This document shows positions 33,801 to 43,500 of a DNA stretch of 64,000 nucleotides, piece after piece. How positions within the stretch are numbered: the stretch's first letter is position 1; every line of letters begins with the position of its first letter. The stretch is taken from assembly GCF_902635505.1 (NCBI RefSeq), contig NC_045427.1, positions 214,162,422-214,226,421 of the forward strand, read 5' to 3'. The DNA is from Sarcophilus harrisii. Lineage: Eukaryota > Chordata > Mammalia > Dasyuromorphia > Dasyuridae. A program made the translations under genes and the position numbers. The notes under the pieces were generated by a model. That model was not told where the DNA came from and did no database searches. It saw only the letters and a program-made list of their open reading frames with translations.

Positions 33801-36800
33801 CCACGGCTCAGTAACCTGGCAGATTGCCCTACTGCCCACATTGGGCAAAGTTTGGGCCTCACCTTTCTGATAAACACTCACTAAATGTATTGAGCCTCAG
33901 GTCAAAGGGCTCTTGGGTACTTGTAATGCCTGACAAAGGGACAGTACAGACCACATGCTACAATAATGGTCAACTGATAGTGGGGAGATGTAGAAGTTAC
34001 AGCTTTACTATGTACTTTGTGGATAACCTTGGACAGGTCCCTTTCAATGGGTCAGGATACTTAGCAGCGGGGTATTCTAAACATGTTTAGCAGAGAGGAA
34101 ATGCTCTTATTTTTCCCGCCTCAGCCTCTTGGGAGATGTTTATACCCAAATAGCATAAAGAGAGGAAAGGGAGAGTGCATTCTAATCCAAGAAGTAACTA
34201 ACCTAAGATTACCATATTAATTCAAGAGTTATATATTCATTCACTGCAACAATTTAAGAAACTATTTTATATCAAATGTATCACTAATACAGAGACAAAA
34301 ATCTTAAGTCCTTCCCTTCAGGAAGCTTATGTTCTATTAAAGAGATTTTTTTAAATGGTAGAAACCATGTTGATTGATCTGAAAAGAAGCAGAGAAACAA
34401 AACAGGAGAAAAAAAGACCACCAATAGGGAATAGCTAAGGAAACAAGCAAGGGCAAAGAGCTAGATATCTCTGGAAATAAAGCCTTAATAAGCAGAAGAC
34501 TCGAATTAAATATTCCAGGAGCTAAAAATCTTATACAACTGTCTGCAGAGATACTTTTTTCTTGCATCTTCCTACCCCTCTTAAAGCTACAGATGAATCT
34601 TCGAGATTGTTTAATTCAATTTCATCTAAAGAGGAGACATTTGCCAGAAATGGCAAATGAAATCCTTGAGAGAGCAAAATTTATAGTCAATCTTTGAGGA
34701 CCATTATTTTCCCCCTCCTATAAGGAAACCTTCAGTAATATATCTCCCTCCATCATTATTATAGAGGCTAACTTTCCTAATAGATCAGATTTTCTCCATA
34801 CTCACTCAGCAACATGCCCAGGTGCCAAGGAGCCCATGAAAGCACAAGGAGCTCCTAAAAGGGAAAGGATGGTACAGGAGTTGGAGGCATTGCCACCACG
34901 CTGCCATCTTTGGGTCAGGCACCTAAAAGGAAAACAAGGGCCACTATTTTTAAAATCTAGAACATTAATCTCCCACATTCCATCCTTACTCCCTGAGGGC
35001 AGAGTTCCATTTTTGTGTCTCTAGCTCCAGCACTCAGCATAGCCTGCAACCTAGTAGGTATTTAATAAATGCATGTTGAATGAATGAATGCTTTATTAGA
35101 CAAAAGGGGTGAAGCTAACCACTGAAGAGGGCTTAGGTCTCTGCTCTCACAGTACCTCTTAACTGGGCTCAATACAGTCTTCCATGGATTCCAGGGTCAG
35201 TTTGCTCCAGTATGTGAATTAGCTGCAGGTTTCCTCCTGACATCAAGTGCAACCATCAGATACCCAATCTGGCTAAGTCCCTAGTGTCTGTCTGGCTTTC
35301 ACTTTCCCTTCTTTTCTCTACATATGATGAGCCACATCTTGCCATGAATAAAAGTTGAACTGGATTGTAACATTTGTTTGGTAACTGCATCAACCCCAGT
35401 GGATTGAAAGAGTCAAAATTATTTCAAAAAAGGTAACAGTGTTGAATTTGCAATAATTTTTTCCTTGGAAGAATATAAATTTATAATATAAACCAAGGTT
35501 CGAACTATTTAAAATGAGAAACTCAAGCCAAAGAACAGCAAATTTTTTTAGTTTGTAGATGAAAAAGTTGAAAGGTAATCTACCTGTGAAGCAAGAATTC
35601 CACAAAATGTTATCAGATGGAAGTTACTTTCTGTTTTCACAGAAGACTGAATAGGAGAACACTAATTCAAATTGGACTAGAAGGGATTTAGATTAGTAAG
35701 AATATTGCCTATACTCGTTAAAGACCGCCTTTTATTTTCAAAACTTTTTATATTTTCTCATTAATATAACAACTCTAAAAATTAGGTATAACAATGATAT
35801 CTATTTTACAGATAAAAAAAACTGAGAGATTATAGTTGGCTAGTAGCCCTGGAGCCCAAGAGTTCTGATGCCCAAGTTTAGAATTCATTATCCTCTGAAA
35901 ACATGAGACTTGTTAAGCAAGGAATGTTAAGGAAGCTTCTGGAATCTTATTCTGAGATCCCTCTCCACAGGGCTAAATACATCTAGGCAAGTGAGAATAG
36001 GCTAATCATGGAATCACCAGTTTAGAACTGAAAAAAATTTTAGTTATCTAGTTCAATCTTCTCAATTTACAGATGAGCAAACAGAGGCCCAGAAAAGTTA
36101 AATGACTTCTCCAAGGGCACAAAGGGAGTAAACTAGAATTCAGACCTGGGTTTGACGCTAAAATCCAGCATACTTTCCATTGTCCCATGCTTCTCTGGAG
36201 AGCCCTTCTGGGATTCTATGCTGACAGTGACAGTAACACTGGCCTAGTTCTGCCAGCGGCCTACTTGATAAATTCCTCAGGGATGGGTCTGCCTTTTCTA
36301 ATGGGATCAAATGGTCACTCAAGCAGGAAGCATCTTAGGCCTCAAGTGGCTGACTGGACACGGTCTCCCTACTTTGTGCCAGTTTCTCTGCGCTTCACTC
36401 TCAAAGGTAACAATGAATGTGTGACCTCAAATACACTTCATGAGGCGTACTTAGAACTGGAAGGGATGATCTTCCAGGTCATTTAGCCTACAATCCCCAT
36501 TTTACAGATGAGAAGACCGAGGACAGTGTCCTCAACCTTCCGTCCCCGATGTAGCAATCCAAACTGTCTAGGGACTCCGGTGCAGGTTGAAGAGGGAACC
36601 CCCAAACTTGAAAATCCTTAGAGGAGAAAACCTCCTTGACTCTGCCTCAGCGCCGGACTCCACCCCAAGCACAAACAGCTTCATCTCTGCTATGTGGGTG
36701 GGATCCAAAACCCCGCTGAATCCAAATCAAACTCTGACCCAGCGGGGAGCCACCCTGGGACTTGGAGCCGGAGCTCCTGTTATAAAAGGGCCAAGCGCTC

Positions 36801-37471
36801 TCTTTGTGGAGGTCCCAAACGTGCCGGCCTCTGCCCACCGGAATGCGGCCCCCAGGGCCCTCTTCTCCCGACTTGAGCCTTGCTCCCGGTCCGCGCTCCG
36901 AACCCCTTTTGTCCGTGGGGGTTTCCGATCCGCGGTCCCCTTTCGGAGAAGCGCTGGCGCCGCCGGCGGGCCGTGGTCGGCTCCCTGCCTCCGTCCGGGC
37001 ACCCCGGATCTGAGCCTCATCAAGGCCACTCTCGCTGGCAGCCTGATGGCCCCGGCCGCGGCGGGATTCCCCCGCGGCAGCTCCGGGGATAGTCATGAAT
37101 GCGGGGGAGGGCGCGGCTCAGAGCGCGGGCGCGCGCGGCTCCAGGGCCCCTCTCGCACCCCGCGGCTCCGGGGCCCCTCTCGCACCCCGCGGCTCCGGGG
37201 CCCCTCTCGCACCCCGCGGCTCCGGGGCCCCTCTCGCACCCCGCGGCTCCGGGGCCCCTCTCGCACCCCGCGGCTCCAGGGCCCCTCTCGCACCCCGCGG
37301 CTCCCCTCCTCCTCACGCGCCCCGCTGAGAGTCGGGGCGGGAGGCCGCGCGTGGCGCGGGCCGGACGCGGGCCCCCTACCTGCTGTCGGCGTCCTCCTCG
37401 GGGTACTTCTCCACCACGTTGATTATGTCCAGCACCACCAGCCCCACGCACAGGATCTGCTTTTCTGCCAT
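27781..37471 (-). CDS. KHK: Ketohexokinase (fructokinase), 8 exons plus an alternative exon
   Basis: Exons in transcript order are 37471-37380, 34922-34806, then 3a (32321-32187) or 3c (32008-31874), followed by 30681-30609, 29962-29816, 28410-28322, 28135-27978 and 27866-27781. Using either exon 3, the coding length is 897 nt, or 298 aa, exactly the human length. The enzyme phosphorylates fructose at C1 in the cytosol, the first step of fructolysis; it is a PfkB/ribokinase-family kinase. Visible motifs are the start [16 protein letters not shown], the substrate-binding [12 protein letters not shown], and the nucleotide and catalytic [15 protein letters not shown] with its catalytic Asp in GAGD. 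It ends [12 protein letters not shown]. All introns are GT-AG and no break is seen. EMILIN1 ends only about 570 bp upstream of the start codon, on the same strand. Confidence 0.97.
28560..28785 (+). repeat. MIR copy in KHK intron
   Basis: The order is cattggactgggaatcaaaa, cagtttccttatctgtaaaa, gattgtggtgactatcagat, the classic MIR sequence order. Confidence 0.75.
30797..30830. repeat. A34 homopolymer in KHK intron 3
   Basis: There are 34 consecutive adenines with no recognisable retroposon body upstream. Exact length is uncertain. It lies about 115 bp upstream (in transcript sense) of exon 4. Confidence 0.9.
31874..32008 (-). CDS. KHK: KHK alternative exon 3c (isoform C)
   Basis: This 135-nt exon encodes [19 protein letters not shown] and then [16 protein letters not shown], matching human exon 3c. 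Its acceptor is ccaag/c and its donor ac/gtaagg. In mammals the C form is the high-affinity liver, kidney and gut enzyme. It has the same phase and the same length as exon 3a. Confidence 0.95.
32187..32321 (-). CDS. KHK: KHK alternative exon 3a (isoform A)
   Basis: This 135-nt exon encodes [19 protein letters not shown] and then [17 protein letters not shown], matching human exon 3a. The acceptor is ggcag/c and the donor ag/gtgtgt. It lies upstream of 3c, as in human. Relative to the human exon as I remember it (IINEASGS and YYDR), an Asn is replaced by Ser and an Asp by Asn. The frame and splice sites are intact, so it should be usable. Confidence 0.93.
32745..32998 (+). repeat. Near full-length MIR-like SINE
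   Basis: The words tgtgtgccaagcactgggct, cattttacagaagaggaact and tctattcactgagccaccca are in the expected order. It lies in KHK intron 2. Confidence 0.75.
33000..34800. other. KHK intron 2 remainder, no gene seen
   Basis: Short open frames occur but none has a domain or splice context. 34260-34350 resembles an old interspersed repeat (cttcccttcaggaagcttat). I see nothing else to annotate. Confidence 0.4.
34980..35092 (+). repeat. L2 3' end
   Basis: The terminal pattern of L2 is clear: agctccagcactcagcatag, then tagtaggtatttaataaatg and tgaatgaatgaatg. Confidence 0.75.
35093..36600. other. KHK intron 1 distal part
   Basis: MIR-type material is visible at about 35740-35890 (attttacagataaaaaaaac) and 36005-36190 (aatttacagatgagcaaaca; gacttctccaagggcacaaa). 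The rest is unassigned, and no exon was recognised. Confidence 0.5.
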
Positions 37472-38035
37472 GAGCTCGGCTACCTTCTGGCCCGCGGCAG
37501 CACGCGCAGCCTCTTCTCCCGGGGTTTTCTCAGCTCCGCCCCCCGAGGAGCTCCGCCCCCAACCCCTCCCCCTTCCTCCTCGGGTCTCTCGGAAGCCGGG
37601 GCTTTGGCTGGGCTCTCCCGCCGCGGCGGGGAAAAGCTGAGGCGAGAGCCCTCGGGCCGAGTGTGAAGTCTGCAGACCGCTACAGCGCCTAAGTCCCGAC
37701 GGCTAAATCCTGACCCGCGCCCTCTTGGCCTTCCTCCAATCACAGCAGGGCGCTCACCCCACGTGAGAAAACAAACCCCCGCTTCCGCGGCCCACGTGAT
37801 AGAGACCAGTCCCACTAGCCCGAGCGCGCCCCCTGGCGAGCGTCTCCGACATCGCCCACAGCCCTGGGGACGCCGAGACCTCGGCTAGGATCAGGACCCC
37901 GGACAGCAAGCCTCCCGGCGGCCTGACCCCGCTCCCCCCGGGGTCCCCCTGCATCCCTCAGCTCCGGACAGCGCCGTCCCTCCCGCCCCTCTCCCCCGCT
38001 GACCCTCTGCCTCGCTCGCACGTGAGTCAGGACTG
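36780..38035 (-). promoter_or_regulatory. KHK CpG island, promoter and E-box cluster
   Basis: A dense CpG block surrounds KHK exon 1. Upstream of the start codon there are two perfect CACGTG E-boxes at 37760-37765 and 37793-37798 (33 bp apart). A third at 38019-38024 runs into an AP-1 site, TGAGTCA at 38023-38029. KHK is known to respond to carbohydrate via ChREBP, which binds paired E-boxes, though usually 5 bp apart; USF would also bind CACGTG. A TATA-like tataaaag lies at 36780 on the plus strand, inside intron 1, significance unknown. Confidence 0.6.
37137..37303. repeat. 27-bp GC-rich minisatellite in KHK intron 1
   Basis: About six copies of a 27-bp unit (ggctccggggcccctctcg followed by caccccgc) lie 75 bp inside the intron from exon 1. 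The unit length is divisible by 3, so several open frames on both strands cross it; these are compositional. Confidence 0.92.
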
Positions 38036-38042
38036 GGCTGAT

Positions 38043-38048
38043 TTTATT
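38043..38048 (-). terminator. EMILIN1 poly(A) signal
   Basis: The plus-strand tttatt is AATAAA on the minus strand, about 290 nt past the EMILIN1 stop (38337-38339). Another copy follows near 38065. The signal lies within the KHK promoter region. Confidence 0.65.
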
Positions 38049-38336
38049 AAAAAAAAGACCCCCTTTATTCCTGAATCGTTTAGTACTGGGAGGGAGGGAG
38101 GGAGGGAGGAGAGAGGAGGGGGCTGGGGGAGTGGGGAGAGGCGGGCCCCGCCAGCCCGGGGCCTCGCACTGGGGGCGGGTGCCCGGCCCTGCAGGGGAAG
38201 GGTCCCCAAGGTCACGGGCGCCTGAGGCCGTGCTGGCCGGTCAGTCTGGGAGAGCTTTCTGCCGCGGGGAGCGCAGAGGGGGCCGACAGGCGGCAGCCCC
38301 CCGCGCCGGGCCGGGGCTAAGCCGGCCTGGGGGGTC

Positions 38337-40486
38337 CTAGTCGCTGTCGGAGTGCTGGTCCTCGTAAAGCAGGGCTCCGCTGAAGAGCGTCAGCGGCTCC
38401 TCCGAGTGCGCCAGCTGCCCCCGCACCAGGTCTATGCAGACCGTGTCTCCGGCCTGCAGAGGCAGGATCAGGCTGAAGACCCCCAGGGCGCCCGAGCTGG
38501 GCCGGCTCTCCGCCACGGGCTTATTCTCCAGGCCCTCGGGCTCGTAGCCGCCCGAGTCGATGCGGGCCACGCCCTGGTTGGAGCGGGACAGCACGGCCTC
38601 CACCTTTTCGTGACGGTGCCCGGTGAGCACGGCGCTCAGCAGGTAGCGGCCCGCCTGGGGCGCGGTGAAGACGCCTGGGGGGGGGGCAGGAGAGGAGGGC
38701 CGCGTCAGCCACGGGCGCCCAGGCGGCCGGGAGCAGCCCCCCGGGGGGTGGCCGCGTTCCCGACTTAGGGCAAACCGGGGCCGGCTTTTTGGGCCCTTCC
38801 CCACCGAGCGTTCCCTCGTCTTTCTGCCCTCCCCCTCTTACCCGTCTCCGGGTCATAGCAGCCTCCGTCGTTGAGTAAGACCTTGTCAAAGGCGACTGTG
38901 CCTGGTTCTGCGCGTGGCGAGCTCAGGGCGGCGGAGAACGACACTCGAGGTGTAGGCACTGCCGCTGCTCCTTCCAGACCTGGGGCAAGGGAGTGAGCAA
39001 AGGGCGCATCAGGGCCACGGGACCCACTTCACACCCACGTCACTCCCCTCCGCCGCCAGTTCCGTCTTGCGCCCTTCTACTCATCAAATGCTGATCCTCT
39101 TTTACCCCCCCCCCCCCCGCGTGGTTTGCCCCCTGTTGAATGGAGACTCGTGGACAGAGAAGCTGCTGCTTCCAAAAAGCATACATACCCTGTTCGCCCG
39201 GGAGACCTGTAGGAGAGAGAAATAGATATACCCGTTAGGGGCAGCACAGTGAGACTTCATTTATTCAGTCGAGCAAAACACCTACTAATTTCAAACTCCT
39301 ACTCCTCTTTTAACTCTTGAAGAATCCTCCCGGCTCCAGCGACCTGTGTCAGACTTAAGACTTCCAAGGGTCTGTGATTTTTTTCAGTGTGGGTGCTCCC
39401 TCTACTAACCCAGGCTGCAACCCCTTTATGACTCATAAAATGTCCCCTCCTAGAAGAAATGATATGCTTTTATTTTTGTCTTTGTCTCTTTTTCAACTTA
39501 AATAGTTCAAAGAGCTTAATAAATGTCTATGGATTGGATAACATTGTAGATGGTACTCAAGAGTATAAGTAATTGGCAATTTGCCCAACATAATGAAGAG
39601 CCTTTTGGTTGATTCTTGAACAAACAACATAGGAAACCCTGCACCAAAAATCAAATTGTCCTCAAATTCAGAGTTTTTTAGAGCTTTGTTCTACTGGTAG
39701 AGCTTTCAAGAATTCGGGGTCCTTGTCTCATACAATACTATGAGATATCAGGGAAGGTTGTCATTTATATAAAGACAACATGAATTTACTTGTTATTTAA
39801 TTGGCTCAAAGAACGTCCAAACTGAACAGAGATCACAAGTGTAAAGCTGGAAGGGACTAAATCTGTGTCATTTTAGAGGAGGAAAATGACAGGGATATCA
39901 GGTGAAGGAAGAAGACAAGACTTAGCGGGGGACAAAATAGCTTTCTTCAAGTGTCCGAAGAATTATTATTTGGAGCAAGAATTGAGCTTGTTCTGTTTAA
40001 ATCCAGAGGGCAAAACCAGAAACAATGGGTACAAGTAGCAAGAAAGCAAACTTAGGCTGATACCAGGAAAAAAAAAAACTTTCTGATGATGAGAGATGTT
40101 TCCTTTTTCAGTGGAAATCTTCAAGCAGAGATTGGATGACATCTTTTGGGTACATTATAGTAGTGATTCCTTTTGTATCTAGGTTGGACTAGATGGTTGC
40201 TGAGATCCTTTCCAGCTTTCAAAGCTGGTAATTCTGTGAAGCTCAAAGAAATTATGTCACTTGTTCAATATCACACAGCTAAGTAGCAAAGTGGAGATAT
40301 GAACCCCAGTCATAAGTCCCGATGTAGTAGTCTTTCAGTGACACTGCAATGTATCTTATGGAATGGCAGGGCACATACACAAAGCCTGAATCCCTTCAAC
40401 AGCATCCTGACAAATTGAACATTCAATCCATTTTGATGTCCAAAAAACTCTAATCAACAAATCTTTATTAAGCTCACCTGTTAAAA

Positions 40487-40523
<37 letters not shown>

Positions 40524-43500
40524 ACAAAGGAGGTACCCATGTGATTCATGCAGAATAGAAAGGACCCAACTGCCATTTTTCACTTTGGGAAAACTCTAAT
40601 TAGACATTTTTACTTTTATTGAGCCCAAATCTTCTTCCTGTGATTTCCACCCATTCATCTTAGTTTTATCTTTTGGAGCCAAATGTTTGAATGCACAGAA
40701 ATTGCCATTGAGTTCTCTTTTCTGTTACACAGAAAAAAACTAGAAAAAATTATAGCTTGGCAGGTATCTAGGTCAAATCAGTTTTGAATGAATTTCACAC
40801 ACCTGGTGGTCCGATGGGTCCTTCTTTGCCATCTTTGCCAGGTGGTCCAGGAGGTCCCACAGGACCTGGAGGTCCCTGCTTTCCAGCAGGGCCTGGTGGC
40901 CCAATCTCCCCTGCTGGCCCTGTAAGAATGAAACTAATGTGAAGTGCAACAGTGGGAGGAGTTGGAAAAGGCAAAAGGCGGTGAGAGCTAGAGACAAGAG
41001 CTGAGAAGTGGCAGCCAAGGGGGAAGACCAAACAGGCATAGCCTATGCAGACTGAGGAATATATTAGGAAATGGATGAGAAGTGTGTACCTGAGTTAACA
41101 ATGTTCGATCTACATACCAATCTAGTCCACAGACTAAAGATGGCATGAGCCAATTTTCACTGGTATATGGACTGGCTGTTTGGCTGTCTTACAACTAAAA
41201 TTCTACTTTATCACTAGATCAATTACAAGACATGGTTTGAAGTTATCTTCTCCTTCAAACCCTATTCTCCAAACCCCTGCTTGTATCCTTGTTTCCATTC
41301 CATCTAGTCACTTCTTAGTCCATTTTATTATCCTTATTGCTATAATCTTCAATCTTGGTTTATCAACTCCTTAGTTGCTGACCACAAACATGTCCAGATT
41401 TCCTTCATGTTTAAAAAACCTTTGCCATACTTTCCTGGTACTCTCCTCTATCTTGTCTCCCTTATATGGCTAAATTCCTAAAGAAAAACATCTTAATTCC
41501 TTCACTTTCTCTTTCACTCTTCACTACTTCTGATTTTGGTTATCTTCCCTGTCCCTCCATTTATATTTGCATGAAAGTGCTCCAAGATTGCCATTGATTT
41601 CTGAATTGCTAATCCTGGTAGGTTCTACTCAGTTGTCCTCTATCTCCATTTCTCTAAAGTATTTTACACTGAAAGTCTCTCTTCTTGGATCCTCTCTTCT
41701 TCCTGGGTTTTTATGATGTTATTCTTTCCTAGTTCTCTTGACTGATTACTCCTTTCTAATCTTCTTTGCTGGAGCTTAATCTACATCCCTTTTCTTTTGC
41801 ATGATACCAGAAGATTCAGTGCTAGACCCTTTTTTCTTCTGTCTCTGCTCTCTCTTGGTGATTGCACCAGGTCCTATGGATTCCATGATCGTTTCTGTAT
41901 TGATGACTTCAAAATTTAAGTATCTGACCTTCAACCTCTTTCCTGAATGCCAATTCCAAATCAACTTCCTGCTGTATACATTCAACTACATGTCCTGTAG
42001 ATGTCTCAAACTCAACATGTCCTAAGTGAAACTATTTCCTCATGAGTTCATTACTTTTCCAAAAATCTGTTTCTATGGAGAGTACCACCATCCACCATCC
42101 TTCCAGTCATCCAGTTTTTCAGCCTCAAGGCCATACTTGTCTCTACTTTCTCTTACCTGCCATATTTAATCAATTGCCAAATTTTATCAATTCCACCACC
42201 ACAATCTCTCTCATTTCTGCCCCCTTTTCTCATCTTCACGCAGCCACATAGTTCCAATCCACCACCTCTCTCTCAATAGCAGCCTGCTAAATCTCCAAAA
42301 TTGATTTCTTCAATTGTTTCCAGATGTCTCTAGGACAATTCTTATTATCTCTAGAACAAAATACATACTCCTCTGTTTGGCATTCAAAGCCCAACAATTG
42401 ACTCCTTATCTCTGGCTGTTTTCACCTTGCTATTCTTTCCACTTTTAAGATCCACCTAAATTGGCCTCCTTGCTGTTTATCATAGATGGTGTTTTCTCCC
42501 TTGCCTGCAAAAGCACAAGCTGTCCACATACTTCTTTGGAATGCAGCTTCCCCTCAACTCCACATCTTAGAAACCTTCCCCCTTCAGGTCTGCTCAGATG
42601 TCACTTCCTTCTATGTGAGACCTTTCTTGATCCCCTGAGAATTGCCTTTTTTTTTTTTTTTTTTTTTTTGTATTTGCTTATTTGTGTACATGTCATTTTT
42701 TTTTTTTTTTCTCCCACTAGAAGGTAAATCCCTTGAGGAAAGGGAATTTTTTGTTAAGGAGGCACAATAAATATTGGTCAGATCAAACTGAATGACCAAA
42801 GAATAGAGGCCAACACCCTGGCACAGTGCTTCTGAAAGGTGGCAGCCAGATCTAGAGAGGTTGGTGGGATAGGAGAGATGAGGTGGATACCAGAGACCTC
42901 AGGAAAAGGAGACCTCCCAAACAGTCACATCCTCCCCACCTTCACCCCTTCCCTCTCCCAAAGGGTTCTTACCAGAGAGGTCATTTTGGCTGAGCTGTTG
43001 CAGCTGTTCTTCCAGGAGAAGCAGAGAACTGTTAAGGGCTCCTAGCCTTCGGCCCAGGCCAGCTTGGCCACCCAGCAGTTTCTCCAGCAGGGCAGCTTGG
43101 TTTTGGCTAGTGCTGTTGGTTTCTCGTAAGCCAGCCCAGAGTCCAGCCACATGATTTGAAAGCCCCTCTCGAAGCCCTCGAAGTCCTCCAGCCACTGTGT
43201 CTAGTCGCTCACATATGCCTTCAATCCGAGTCAGGCGTCCCTCGAGGTTTGGGCACTGTCCGACTTGGGTTTGCCCTTCTTCTAGAATGCGCAGCCGTTC
43301 TTCACTCTCCGTGGCGTGCTCTGTGGCCTCCTGTTGCAGTCGGTTGATCTCAGAGATGATTCTATCCTTGGTGACCCCCAGGTCAGCCAGGTCTGCCCCC
43401 TGACCCTCCACTGCTGTCTGTAACTCCCTCACTGAATCATTGAGGGAACTGAAGGTGAGGATAACCTCTGAGAGTTCTCCTTGCATTGCCCGAAGGGCTG

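Noticed and set aside
36780-36787. Plus-strand TATA-like tataaaag
   Set aside because: It lies in KHK intron 1 on the opposite strand, with no exon or donor downstream that I could support; mentioned only in passing.
36587-37666. 359-aa plus-strand open frame, and minus-strand counterparts
   Set aside because: It spans a stop-poor CpG island, the 27-bp minisatellite and the antisense of KHK exon 1. Composition explains it.
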